Shown here piece after piece: positions 32,533-44,863 of a stretch of DNA of 64,000 nucleotides. The notes beneath the pieces are model-generated. The model did no database searches. It was not told the origin of the DNA and worked only from the letters and a program-made list of their open reading frames with translations. The first letter of the stretch is position 1, and each line of letters starts with the position of its first letter. The stretch is taken from assembly GCA_037447655.1 (NCBI GenBank), contig JBBHKE010000384.1:1-64000 (forward strand), read 5' to 3'. The position numbers and the translations under genes were made by a program. The stretch comes from Zygnema cylindricum (lineage: Eukaryota; Streptophyta; Zygnematophyceae; Zygnematales; Zygnemataceae).

Positions 32533-33598
32533 TGAATTCCCAAAATGTACTTTGCTTCGTCGAGATCTTTCATATCAAAACTGCTTCTAAGATCCCGTTT
32601 TAGTTTGTTAATTTTATCTAAGGACTTGCTTAAGACCAACAAATCATCCACATAAATAGCAATAAATATCACTTCTTTCTCATCCTCAAATAAATATATA
32701 GAGTGATCTGAACTAATTCTGATATACCCCAAACCGGTCAGAAATTCGTCTAGCTTTATATTCCACTGTCGCGGGGCTTGCTTAAGCCCATAGAGTGATT
32801 TTATCAGTTTGCAAACTTTGTTTTCTTCCATACTTTCCATGAATCCTTCCGGTTGCCTCATGTAAATTTCTTCTTCCAACTCTCCGTGCAAAAAGGCCGT
32901 TTTGATATCCATCTGGTGGATTTCCATATCCTCCGCTGCGGCTATACTTAAAAGGATTCTAACAAAAGGAAATCTGACTACAGGTGCTAAGGTTTCTTCG
33001 TAATCTATCCCCTCTTTCTGAGTATAACCTTTTGCAACTAACCTAGCTTTGTAACTCTCAATGGTGTTATCCGGGTTTAATTTAAGTTTAAAAACCCACT
33101 TACATCCGATCGGTTTTCGGTCCGGTGGACAATCTACCAACTCCCATTTATTGGCTTCCATGATAGAGGCCATTTCTTCATTTATAGTTGTGATCCACCA
33201 GCTACTTTCTGGAGTGTTTATGGCCTCTTAGTATGTTTGAGGTTCATCTGGGTGAGACATCTTTCTGAGTTGGTTATTTACTTTTGTTTCTTGAAGTCTT
33301 TTACTACTTCTTCTTCCCCCTTCAAAATCGGACGCCGGTATGGAAGGCATCCTTGGGTTTCGTTTAGGGAGATTTTCAGCTCCCCTATCTTCCCATTCTG
33401 GTGTCTCATGAAGTTCCTCATCGGCTTCCACTTCGTATTGTGGCGTTGCCTCGGATGTTGTCCTTTCCTCCTTCTCCTTTGGTAGATCTGCAGATTTTTC
33501 TTTTTCTCCCTCTACCTTCTCTTCATTTTCAAAGTCAAAGTCAGAAAACTGATCCGTTTCAAATCTGATTTTGACTTCCTTATTATATTTGAAGTCAT
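32533..33598 (-). pseudogene. Copia-3 fragment: linker and reverse transcriptase
   Basis: Minus 33598-33174 is the acidic linker (SIPASDFEGGRRSSKRL), interrupted by a TAA at 33228. Minus 33173-32533 is well-preserved copia reverse transcriptase: WELVDCPPDRKPIGCKWVFK, MDIKTAFLHGELEEEIYMRQ, YGLKQAPRQW and the catalytic YVDDLL. It is cut after KYILGIQ at about 32533, where Ty3-type sequence begins in another frame. The other end meets plus-oriented copia DNA at 33598. Closest to Copia-8. Confidence 0.85.
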
Positions 33599-35064
33599 TG
33601 GAATGAAAAGTGGAAACCAGCTTTTGAGAAAGAACTTAAGTCTATTATTGATAATGGAACATTTGAAGAAGTAGTTTTACTAGAGGGAAAAAATGCTATT
33701 GATTGTAAATGGGTATTTGAGACTAAGACGGGTGCATCAAGTGAAATTATCAAATATAAAGAAAGATTAGTCGGTAAAGGTTTTCAGCAAAAAGAAAATA
33801 TAAATTTTACAAAAACATATGTACATGTAGTTAAGTTTGATAGTTTAAGGATGATTATTGCGATTCCTGCTGCTAAGAGAAAGCATATCCACCAAATGGA
33901 TGTGGAAACTGCTTTTCTAAATGGAGAATTGGAAGAAGAAGTTTATATGAAGATTCCAGAAGGAGTTTCGGGCAAACGTGGACATGTGTGGAAGTTGAAG
34001 AAATCTCTCTATGGACTCAAGCATGCACCAAGGACTTGGTATACTCGTCTTTATAAGGTACTTTTGGATTCTGGTTTTGTACGTACATTTTCGGATTTAG
34101 GTGTTTATGTGAAAGGAGAAGGAGTTAATCAAATTATTTTCAGTGTGTATGTTGATGATTTTATTATGATTTCAAATAGTCTTGAAATTGATTCAGGAAT
34201 TAAAATGTTTTCTTAGTAAATTCTTCAAAGTAAATTCTTGGTATTGAGGTGATAAGAGATGAGTTTGGTCCCTTGAAACTTAGTCATGAACAATATTGTA
34301 AGAAAGTCTTAGCTAGGTTTTCTATGTTGAATGCTAAGCCTTTAAGTACACCTTTGGATCCTAGGGTTCATTTGAGTAAAGCAGAAAGTGAGACAACATT
34401 TGATGTACCTTACAAAGAAGCACTTGGTTGTTTGATGTATCTTAGTGTTGGAACTAGACCAGATATCTCAGTTGCTGCTAGTATTGTGAGCAAGTATTGT
34501 CAAGCACTTAAGAAGTGTGATTGGGAGAGTGTTAAAAGGATTTTTAGATATTTAGTTGGAACTTTGAGTTATGGTTTAGTTTATAAGGCGGATTCAGAGT
34601 TAGATTGTTTTGGATATTGCGATTCCGATTGGGGTGGAGATTTCGACACGGGAAAATCAACATCTGGTTACGCTTTCGTATTATGTGGAGGTGCGATTTC
34701 ATGGAGTTCAAGACTTCAACCTACGGTGGCCTTGAGTTCGACGGAGGCCGAATATATGGCGGCTTGCCATGCAGCAAAAGCTTCAATTTGGTTAAGAGAA
34801 ATGTTAAGTGAGTTGGGAATTATTATTAAGTGTATGAAGTTGTTTTCAGATAGTATATCTAGTATTGCATTGGCTAAGAATCCAGTGTTTCATAAGAGGA
34901 CTAAGCACATTAGGATTCAGTGGCATTTTGTTAAGGATTTAATAAATACTGGTGATATTAAGTTCATTTTTGTACCAACGGGTGAAAAAACAGCGGACAT
35001 GTTAACTAAAGCTGCTATGTATGATGTCTTTGTGAGAGGAAGGCCTAAGTTAGGATTGTTTTGA
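33599..35064 (+). pseudogene. Copia-4 fragment: reverse transcriptase and RNase H
   Basis: On plus, an open frame from about 33608 to 34216 encodes reverse transcriptase (CKWVFETKTGASSEIIKYKE, MDVETAFLNGELEEEVYMKI, YVDDFIMISN) and ends at a TAG. After a short deletion the frame resumes at about 34240 (LGIEVIRDEFG) and runs to the natural stop at 35064 with a complete RNase H: STPLDPRVHL, YCDSDWGGDFDTGKSTSGYA, STEAEYMAACHA, KHIRIQWHFV, MLTKA. The 5' half of the element is missing at 33598. Same lineage as Copia-2 and -5, and it shows what they have lost. Confidence 0.88.
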
Positions 35065-35090
35065 GTTTGGTTAAGATTGATTCAACATTG

Positions 35091-35100
35091 AGAAGGGGAT
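35091..35100 (+). other. Copia-4 polypurine tract
   Basis: agaaggggat lies between the RNase H stop and the LTR start (TGTTAGGAC) at 35101. Confidence 0.8.
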
Positions 35101-35718
35101 TGTTAGGACTTACAATGGTCGAATCTTTCTTTACGTAATTTTGGTTCGTAGTTAGTGTGGATATAGATTTGGTCGTGCGTCGGTTCGCGTATTTTGGTTT
35201 TGTTTCGTTTAGTTTTATTTGGTATTTCGTGCGTATACGTTTTGTGTGTACGCGATTTGATTTGATTTGATTTGTCTTTTTTCGTTTGAGTTCTGTACCA
35301 TACGTCAACAAGTTTCGTTTCGCACGACGTGCATCTAGTTGTTTCGTTTCGCGTAAGTTAAGTTTGTCGTACAGGACTTTGTCAAATTTGTTTCTAGTAG
35401 TTTCATTTTGCGTTGTACCATATTTGCGTCTAAGTACATTATGACGCTTCTAAAAATAGTGTTCTAGATTATTTCTGAGGCTAAGCTAAAAAGCCATCGT
35501 GTGAGTGTGGTAGAATCAATTTAAGAAGAAAATTAAGTAAAGTGTAATGTTTATGGATTGAGTTAATATGAGTTTATCTTATTGAGTATTATATTTGCCT
35601 CTATCTTGGATTATGAGCTTTCTATGTGTTATAATGTTTTTTTTTATTTTAATTTCGCTTCCGCGTTATATATTCGAGTGATTATGAGGGCATCCCGATT
35701 TGACTCTTATTCCTATCA
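35101..35718 (+). repeat. Copia-4 3' LTR
   Basis: It runs from TGTTAGGACTTAC to TTCCTATCA, with imperfect inverted ends (TGTTAGGA/TCCTATCA). The interior has gtttcgtttcgcgt motifs and resembles the Copia-2 LTR in layout. The partner LTR is absent. Confidence 0.75.
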
Positions 35719-37085
35719 CATCTGAGAGGTTTCCTCGCGCTCTTGGTACAAAAAGGCAGCCCATCCTTTCATCTACCTAATCATGTCCCAACCATCTTTG
35801 TAGGTTTATTTACTGCTTTATATTCTAGATCTGGTGACGAAACATGGGATGGATTTGACTCTCTATATAGTCTGACCTTCATAAATTGATTCCTTTTTGA
35901 CATAGTCTGACTTTCATAAATTGATTCCTTTTGGACAGATATGGCACCCCTCTTCGGCTATTCTGACATTTTAGCTATGATACTAGCTCTATTTTCTTCT
36001 CAATACAAATTTGACTTCCCTAGTTACCGAACTAAAGCTAACTGCTTGTGTCCTCGGTTACAATTTTATCTCGGTTTCTACTAGAAGCCAAGCTTATTCT
36101 ATATTTTCTTATATGTTCTCTCCCAATAATCCTTCCTTGTTTACTGCAAGTGTATTCCTTACTATAGGTTTCCCTCCCATCCTTCCCACCATTCTTGCAA
36201 CTATCTAATAAGGGAGGACCTGCATAATAAAAAGCAGAAATCGTGAAATAAGAAATAATAAAATTCGGCTCTCTTGCTCTCCATATACAGGCAATTTTCC
36301 CCACTCCAAAAAGTATAACCAGGTACTTCGATTTCTTCCTAATAAGCCCTCCGTATGAGCCTACTCCTCTTAACCCCTAGACTCTTCCCCCCAGTTTGAG
36401 TAAGGTCTTTGAAGTTTTGTGCACGCGCCTTGAGAGACGCACTCTCCTCTTCAAAAGGAAAAATCGTCGCCAACTTGAGTTTCTGTTAAGTTCAAAACTA
36501 AAGCCATGGATTCCAGGTAGGATCAATCACTTGTTGATAGTGGTCTGTCTTCCAATTGCTGTAGATTGTTGTTTTTTTTTTTTGGTTCTTTCGAACGCTC
36601 AAATTGAGCCACATTATAATACAAAATAGTTTCCTTCGAATGTGGAACATAATTCTTGCAAATAAATTAATCGTATTGAAATAATCGGACTATGGAATAT
36701 TTAAGAGGTATACAACTTTTGCAACAAATCGTAGTTATTCAGTGGTTGTCAAATAAACAATGAACCATCAATAATGTGTATTGTGCTATATTCTCTTAAA
36801 AGACAAATTTTTTAATTACTTTTCTAGTGAAATCGACCATGTTTATTGGAATATTATTGAAATGCATTGATGACTATGCTTCTGATGAATTTTCATTAAC
36901 AAAATCACACTAATAGGGGAAAATGGAACTTTGACCGACATTCTTACTTCCGGTTCATGTTTCCAAGGACGCCTTGGAGCGAAGGGCAAGAAGGTTCTTG
37001 ACACATTAAAGGAAGATGGGTTTTGTCTAAGAAGCAGTATATGCAATTTTTTTTATTCTTTTGTACTATGCCAACTTGTCTCACT
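35719..37085. other. Intergenic, AT-rich
   Basis: No gene is supported. A 65-codon plus-strand frame at 36011-36208 is hydrophobic but unrecognised and overlaps a minus frame. A run of T occurs at about 36571-36583. Confidence 0.4.
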
Positions 37086-38455
37086 CTACATGAAAACGTA
37101 CTCAGGCATTAAACAAAATATTTTATCTTTTATAAGCAAAAAATAATCCATAGTTTTTAGCAAAGGTTGTTTTAACTTATCTGGCAAACTACGACCTAAA
37201 AATACTGCAATTAAAGCGATTATACCCGAAACTAAAAATGGCAAAGGTGGATTACCACGCCCAAACGCTACAATAATTGGGGCTAAAAGTCCACCACATT
37301 GTGCTGTTTGAGTTGTCAATCCCAAAGCTACATTTCGAACTACTGTCGGGAATAGTTCTCATGTATAAACATAGGCAATCGCATAACATGAAGAAGCTGC
37401 AAACTTCCCAACGATTGCAAAAATCAATTTTAACGTCGCACAAATCCTCACATCATAATTATTCAGTAGATTGATGTTAGCCATTTTATTTACATTACTA
37501 GAAAATTTCGTAACGGACACACTTAATAGACTTTTTGAGCTTATCGCCATCATACTAATAAATGTTCGTCTTCTACCAAATTTTTAATGAAAATAGAAAA
37601 AGCAAAATAAGCTGGAATTTCAACAAATCACCTTATAAAAGTAGCAAAATAAATATTGGTGCCCAAACTTACGGAACTCAAACTCAAACAATAGTAAGCA
37701 AACCACATGAAAACCATAATTAGAATTCTTTTTCTCGTTTCAGGTACCAAAAAAATGTCGATGAGGTTCCCACGTATTTTTCTTCTCCGCTTACTTGAAT
37801 ATTAACATGATTTTTACCTTCAGAACTATGTTGTGCTTTTGAATGAAAAATGAGGCCAGCCTTAGAAGGCAAAGTTTCCATCTTGCGGTCATTGGAATCA
37901 ATTTTTTGCAGTTCTATTAGATCATTTAAAATTGACTTATTGTCTTCTTTGACATCCAATTCGGTGACCAGATTAATCCCTTTCTGTAAACTTCGTCCTT
38001 TTCCTTCGACAAATTGACGAAAAACCTCGAGGCTTTTTCTGTTTTCCCATGAACTAAAAGCCATCGAGGCGATTCTTTCGCCCAAGTCAAAACTAAAAGA
38101 CAAAAAATAAGTGTGGGAACTGTGGACGCCAGGTAGAGTGCTTGCAGTCGCGGATAAAATAAACCATAATAGACATGAGGATAATTCCTAACCAAAAATA
38201 ACACTTTGATCTCATAACAACTCGACCCCGTAAAGTGGGGCCCACGGGTTCAGTTGCGAGAACAAATGCGACTAAACCGATCCCCCGGGATCTAAAACTG
38301 GTACAAGCTCGTAAGATAATGTAGATCTAAAAATTTGGCGTCAAACTCGTTAAAATTTTCAAAAATAACCGCTAAAGATGAAGCCATAAGAAGAGTGTAT
38401 TTTCGTCTAAGGAATCCATTGGATAATGAACCATACATAGAGGCACCTGGAAGAT
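37086..38455 (-). pseudogene. Organic cation/carnitine transporter-like pseudogene (MFS)
   Basis: Minus-strand fragments line up in order with plant OCT-type major-facilitator transporters. They are ASMYGSLSNGFLRRKYTLLM (TM2/loop 2-3, about 38445-38385), GIGLVAFVLATEPVGPTLRG (about 38290), LIFCLLVLTWAKESPRWLL with GKTEKA (about 38130-38030), a long polar loop, ILIMVFMWFAYYCLSL and NIYFATFIR-stop-FVEIPAYF (about 37720-37600), SCYAIAYVYT-stop-ELFPTVVRNVALG (about 37390-37340), and QCGGLLAPIIVAFGRGNPPL with GRSLPDKLKQPL (37290-37160). I count at least three stops and three frameshifts. An acceptor-like tatcttccag before the first block suggests a decayed genomic copy, not a processed one. The N-terminal part is not found. 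Confidence 0.82.
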
Positions 38456-39409
38456 AAATGATGTTTACGTCAGTTCTCTTATTTTGGAAAATTTTATTTA
38501 TTTAACTTTCGAGTTAAAGGGGGCGAAAACGGAGTTTTTAGATGGTAATGTTTGTCGAAAAATAAAGGATTCTCCAAGGAGAGAAAAGTAATGGATCCAA
38601 TGGAAAAAAAAAAAGATCAAGAAGGATCACTTGTTAAGGTTCGTAGAAACGAATCATGAATGATGGAATTTTTCTAGGGTGACGTGGTATGGGGAGGGAG
38701 AGGAGGTGGAGGGGGATAGGAGGAGAAGGAGAGGGGGAGGGGAAGGAGAGAAGGGAAGGTGGAGGACAAGGCGGAATGTGAGAGAGGGAGTGAAAAGTGA
38801 ATATCTAAGAGGCTGATTAAGTGACAGAAAGGAGTGGAAAGTGGAAGAGAGCTAGCAAGGAATAGGAAGATAAACAATAGCATCATAACCAATAAGGTCC
38901 TGGAGAGGGAGAGCTTAAGGGAATAAAATAGGGAGAGACCGGGAAAGGTGTGGAGGGAGGAGACTCACTGATGAGATATCCTAAGAAGAATGCGGCCCTT
39001 GATAGCCCCACCTACCACTCCACCCTACAGTCCATTCCAAAGGCCCTCATTGTGGAGGCCTCCTTTCCCTCCACCCACTCCCACTACCCCTTTTGTAGCC
39101 TGCACCGCCGTACCCTCAACCCACACGCTGGATACGACAAGTATTCCTCAGAAAACGACAATTTACCACCAGAAAAGGAAGAATTCCCAGCATGGTAGGA
39201 CGAATTCCCAGCATGGTACGACGAATTCCCAGCATGGTACGACGAATTCCCAGCGAGAACCGTCGAATTGATGGGAAAGAGAGATGAATTCTGGGATGGA
39301 ACGGAAAGATTATGGGCAAAAAAAGGTAAATGAGAAGAGGAAGTTGTGCAGCGCCACGCGGGTTCTCGATCTGCGATTTCGTGGGAACAAAAATATATAA
39401 TTTTGAAAT
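38456..39409. other. Intergenic with purine-rich and tandem-repeat patches
   Basis: About 38690-38780 is nearly pure G/A on plus (gggagggagaggaggtggag and similar), with several GGG runs that could form quadruplex or triplex DNA. The rest shows no gene. A tandem repeat lies at 39181-39251. Confidence 0.5.
39181..39251. repeat. 21-bp tandem repeat, about 3.4 copies
   Basis: The unit is gaattcccagcatggtacga plus c, repeated with one substitution in the first copy (ggtagg). On minus it reads in frame as AGNSSYH repeats inside an open stretch (39416-39084) that is otherwise unrecognised. Confidence 0.8.
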
Positions 39410-39723
39410 GGAACATGGAAAATAAACATAAAATATTCAGCCAAAAAGATTTATAAATGTTCTTGGCCGAAGCCTCTTTACATCATCTCTCTTCTCTCTT
39501 CTCTCTCTCCTCTCTGTTCTCTCTTCTTTAAATAATCTCTTACTCCAAGATTAATCACCTAAGATAGATTGATTAAAATATTATACTCTACAGCATACAC
39601 TGTTGCCTATATACTTGCTACTTTGCACTAAGAGACAACAAGGTAAGAGAAGCATGAATTAGCATAACGACAAGCTCTGTCCCTAGCTAATTGTCAAACA
39701 ATGTAATGAAAGTTCCACAAAGG
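39410..39723 (-). repeat. Copia-5 3' LTR, left part
   Basis: From about 39415 (aatattcagccaaaaagatt at 39435) this matches the Copia-2 LTR. It is interrupted at 39723 by Copia-6 and continues at 45655-45931. The outermost 70 or so bases are missing or unrecognisable. The last five bases, aaagg, are the left target duplication of Copia-6. Confidence 0.75.
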
Positions 39724-40561
39724 TGTTGTTCTACAACCACCGGTGCAGGTGGAGGAGCAGCAGTAGTAGTAGAAGTAGACATGATACACTCTCAGAAGCT
39801 ATCAAGAATCCTACCAACCAGCTGTTCTTAAGTGCTCACCAATTCTTATACAAGCATCCAAACCTCACAAAACTCTATCAGAATATAGAGTAGCATAAAC
39901 ACTGACAACTCCCAAAGTTTCAGCACAATTGACCCAACAACACTCAAGATATAATACTCAGAAGTTTCCCAAAAACTGTTTGCAGTTTTACTACTTGGAA
40001 GTCTGGATACATAAAAATGCTCTAAGTCCTAAGTCTTATACTTTCGGTGTTCTACCGCCGATAACAGTGTACCTGAGAGGTACGTCCAAAATCAACCCAC
40101 CTACTGAGAATACGTGTCCTTGATCGTGCCAACCCAATCTATCATTGTACAGTCAATAATACTCAGAATCTAGATTAAGTGTTTGTACAAATACTTGTCG
40201 GCTAAGTCACTTGTGATACTCTTATGAATCTCGTCCGTTGACTAGATTCATATCAATCGCAGCTGCGTTGTCTCGTACCAGATCACATTTACATCACCCG
40301 CGGCTGCGGTGTCCTGCACCGAATCATATCCAAGATAGTAGCAGCTGCGTTGTCCGTACGGATCTTATCCAAAGTAACCGCAGCTGCGTTTGTCCTGTCT
40401 GTGTCGCAGCTTCGCTGCTGCGCTGCTCTGCTGCTGCGCTGCTGCGCAGCTCTGCTGTATAGCAGCTGCGCTGCTCTTCCGTATCGCAGCTGCGCTGCTG
40501 TCTATATAGTTGCTGCGCTGCTGCACTGCTCTGAGACTGAAAGCTTTCCAAAAAGACAACA
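39724..40561 (-). repeat. Copia-6 3' LTR
   Basis: On minus it starts TGTTGTCTTTTTGGAAAGC and ends GTTGTAGAACAACA. It holds a GC-rich gctgcgctgctctgctgctg tract (about 40405-40525). Because gag starts inside the LTR, this copy also carries the first gag codons (ATG at 39782 on minus) with nothing behind them. Confidence 0.9.
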
Positions 40562-40568
40562 CTCCCCT
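40562..40568 (-). other. Copia-6 polypurine tract
   Basis: On minus, TTTAGGGGAG directly precedes the TG of the 3' LTR. The core AGGGGAG is at 40568-40562. Confidence 0.75.
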
Positions 40569-42329
40569 AAAGCTTTACAATCAGTATACCAGCGCAGCTG
40601 CGGTGATAAACTAGCGTAGTATCGCAGCATAGCAGTATAGCAATTAGCTATTCACTTAATCCCACTGCTTCCCTAAAATACTTCAGCTTAGGAGCAGGAA
40701 GAGCTTTAGTGAGCATATCAGCAATCATTTTTGCATCTGGTAAGTAACATAATTTAATCACTCTAGAGAACACTTTTTCTCTTACAAAGTGTAATCGTAC
40801 ATCCATGTGCTTGCTTTTGAAGTGATGACTGGGGTTAGAAGCAATGGCAATGGCAGCCTGGTTATCACACCAGATCACCTGCGGACCAACTTGCATGTAT
40901 CCTAGTTCTTGTAACATGGATTTTACCCATAAGAGTTCTTTGAGGGCCGAGCTTGCTGCCATATATTCCGACTCCATTGTCGACTGTGCTGTCACCTTTT
41001 GAAGTTTGCTGCTCCAGCAGCAAGTATCGTTCCCAACTTGTAGAATGAATCCCGTGGTAGATTTCCGGCTTGGCATGTCGCCATAGCTTGCATCACTCCA
41101 TGTTTGCAGCTTGACTTCTCCTCCGCCTAGAGTGAGTTTGAGATCTTTAGTTCCTGCCAAATATCTTAAGACTCTCTTTGCTGCATCCAGATCAGATTTT
41201 CTCGGATTTTCTAGACTCCTACTCAGTACCCCGACTGCTGCAGCAATGTCAGGACGGGTACAGTTCATGAAGTATATTAAGCTTCCCACTATCTGTCTAT
41301 AAGGTATTATTGCCATAGGATCATTCTCCCCTGATTCTAAATACTCGCTAACAATGACACCTGGTTCTGTCTCTTCTCCCTCTAACTTCTGCCGAAACTC
41401 CATTGGAGTTAAACATCCTTTTGCCCCCCGCATTCCGTACTCATCTAACATGTTTCCAATTGCCTCTTTTTGAGTCAATTTTATGATTTTCTTATTTGTG
41501 TCCCTCTCTACCTGGATACCCAAAACATATTTTGCCTCACCGAGGTCTTTCATCTCGAACCGTGAGTTTAGAGCAGTTTTGATTTTGTTAATTTCAGCCA
41601 TTGATTTGCTAATTAATAGCAAATCATCTACATATACCGCTATATACATTATCACATTTTCACCCTTTAGAACGTAGACAGAGTGATCAAAACTTATCAT
41701 TTGAAATCCTAGACTAGTCAGGAATTCATCAAGCTTTATATTCCACTGTCTGGGGGGCTGTTTTAGGCCGTTCAAAGATTTTAGCAACTTGCATACTAAG
41801 TGCTCTTTTCCTGGTTCCACATACTTTTCAGGCTGCTGCATGTAAATGGTCTCTTCTAGTTCTCCATGCAAAAAGGTCGTTTTTACATCCATCTGATGAA
41901 TTTCCATATCTTCTATAGCAGCTAGGGACAGCAAAATCCTAACTGTTGGAAATCTTACAACCGGAGAAAATGTTTCTTCAAAATCGATTCCTTCCTTTTG
42001 ATTTTACCCTTTCGCCACAAGTCTAGCCTTATAGCGTTCAATGATGTTATCGGGATTTAACTTCACCTTGAATACCCATTTGCTGCCGATCGCTTTTCGG
42101 TCTGGAGGAAGGTCCACGAGCTCCCATGTTTGAGCCTCCATGATCGACTTCATTTCGTCGTTTGCCGCCTCAATCCAGTGATTCCGCTCTGGTGTTGAGA
42201 AGGCCTCTTGGATGGTCAAGGGCTCCCCTGAGACTGCCGAGTAGGCAAAGTGAGAGCTTGCTTGCAGGCGACTGCTTGATCTTCTTCCCCCCGAAAATTC
42301 TGAGGATGAGATCGTCGGATGCCGCGCAT

Positions 42330-42480
42330 TGCGCTGATTGCGCTGGTTGCGCTTGTTGCGCTGGTTGCGATCCGTGTCTTGCTGATTGCGCTGGTTGCGC
42401 TGGTTGCGATCCGTGTCTTGCTGATTGCGCTGGTTGCGATCCGTGTCTTGCTGATTGCGCTGGTTGCGATCCGTGTGTAT
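42330..42480 (-). repeat. 30-bp minisatellite inside the Copia-6 pol linker
   Basis: On plus the unit is gatccgtgtcttgctgattg followed by cgctggttgc, repeated with 9-bp insertions (cgctggttg). It encodes DRNQRNQQDT-type repeats and stays in frame because unit sizes are multiples of three. Confidence 0.85.
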
Positions 42481-44851
42481 TGACTGATCTTGGTCCGTCT
42501 GGACCCGAAGTTGGTGAGGAAGTTGGAGAGAGTCTGTTTCCGGAGTCATTTCCAGAGTTTGTGGAATCTGCGGGACAATTTCCTGCATGCAATCTAAGAT
42601 GACATACTCCTGTACTTTTTGTTGATTTTGCTGCTCTGTCATGTGAAATAAATCTATGGAGTCTAGTTCATCCTTAACAATGATGTTTCTAGCTACAACT
42701 ATTTTCTGTCTTTCAAACACAAAGACTCTATAACCTTTCGAGTGATCATCATATCCTAACAGAATGCCTGGTAATCCCTTCATTTCCATTTTCCATCTAT
42801 CTGTAGACGTATCCAATATAAAGCATTGACTACCAAAGACCTTGAAATGGCTAACATCTGGTTTGCTACCTGTCCAGATTTCGTAAGGGGTTGTTTCTAC
42901 CGATCTTGATCCTATCCTATTTTTAATATAAACTGCACAATTTAGAGCCTCAACCCAGAATTTCGGATCCACATATTTATCTGCGAGCATAGATCTAGAG
43001 CTTTCCGTGAGAGTTCTATTCAGTCTTTCCGACACCCCATTTTGTTCCGGTGAATATGGAACAGTCAATAGATGACTAATGCCTTCCTCGAGTAAAAAGG
43101 TTTCAAACTCTTTTGATGTATATTCACCACCATTGTCCGATCTGAGCTGCAAAATAGATGAATTATGAAGTTTTTCAGCCCATGCTTTATAGTGTTTGAA
43201 GTGACCAAACACTTCACTCTTCTCCTTCATGAAGTAAACTTTTGTAAACCTTGAGAAATCATCTGTGAAGGTGACCATATATTTCATCCCTCCGGTAGAA
43301 GGAACCTTCGCCGGACCAAAGACATCCGAATGAATTTGTTGTAAAAGTTTCGTCGACCGATGCTTAGACTCCTTAGGAAATGGCAATCTGTGGATTTTGC
43401 CTAAAGCGCAACCATCGCAAGTTTTGACCGGCCCATATGTGAGTGATATACCCTCTATCTTTCCATCAACAACCATTTTCTTCAAACTATCATAGTTGAC
43501 ATGGCCTAATCTTTTATGCCACAACTCATCTGAGTGCAAAACACCGGAGTACAAAACATCATTTTCTTTTGTATTAGCCATATCCATGCGATACATCTTG
43601 CTACTATCTCTAGTACCTGTAACTGCAACCTTGCCGTTTTTGTTTACAACCTGCCGACCGTTTTTCAAACTAACTTCAAAGCCTTTACTCTCAACCAACG
43701 ACGTAGAAAACAGATTTTTCTTAAAGTCAGGCACAAATAAGACATTGTGAAGAGTCCTTTCAATTGCTTTTCCATCCACATCAACTAGCAAGGACACATC
43801 ACCCATTGCACGAGTTTGGACACTCATTCCACAAGCATAATAATTATTTTTCTCCGGCGTTGCTTTCAGATTTTTGAAGATGGCCTTGTTCCAACACATA
43901 TGCGCTGACGCTCCTGTATCCATAATCCAGCCAGGGTCCTTTGCGCCTTCCATTGCTGCCGCCATAGCGAATAGATCCGTGTCGTCCTCCCCAGAAAATG
44001 TCAGAGTTTCGTCTTGGAGTGATGAAGAAGCTGAAAACAGTGCATTTCCACGAGGTGTAGGCTTCGTGAAGCTTTTGTAAAACTGACTTTGTTGCCATCC
44101 CGGCCTGTATAAACCGGAATCGTTAGCTTGTTTAAGTTTAGGACAGAATTTGTATCCATGACCTCTCTCACTACAATAAAAACATGCATTGTTTGATTTT
44201 CTATTTCCCCCCAGATTAAACTGTCTGAATTGGGTAAACTGGTTACTTTGCTGATTAAATTGACCTTTCTTTCCAAATTCTGAATTAAAAGCCTCTACTT
44301 GCTCAACATTGAGGATGTTAGATGTAGCTTCCTCCTCTAATAAAATATTGATCGCTAACTGTAAAGTCCAGCTAGCTTTATCTTTCTGTTTGAGCATGTC
44401 AGATGCTCCTTTCATACTACGAGGGAGACCCCGCATGAGCAATGCTGCCTGTTGAAACTGAGGAAACACCCCACCGGCACAAGCATGTGCATCTACAAGA
44501 ATACGAAATTTGTTAGAATATTCAGCCATTGTACCGCCAGTGTACTTATAGTCCCAAATTTTTCCAGCCAATAGAAGTTCTTCCTAAATATTAGCCTTTT
44601 CATAATCACTTTTAATGGATTTCCAGATATCAATTGCTTTTTTCATTTTTATCCGAGACATAGCTAAGTCCTTAGATATACAAAATTTCAAAATAGAACG
44701 AGCCTGCGTATTTTTCTTAGACCATGACGGATCAGATTCATCCAAAGAACCATCCAATATATCCAAAAGATTGACATTTTCAAAATGTGTCTCCACCATA
44801 TCCGCCCAGTAAACATACTTATCCCCGGAAAAGATAGGAATTCTTGATGAC

Positions 44852-44863
44852 AGGCCCATAACC
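44852..44863 (-). other. Copia-6 primer-binding site (half-tRNA type), inside gag
   Basis: GGTTATGGGCC on minus starts directly after the LTR end (...ACAACA). It is complementary to the anticodon arm of initiator tRNA-Met. It is read as codons for Val-Met-Gly within gag. Confidence 0.65.

Noticed and set aside
42162-42602. 146-codon plus-strand frame rich in Cys/Ala/Asp
   Set aside because: Antisense shadow of the Copia-6 linker minisatellite.
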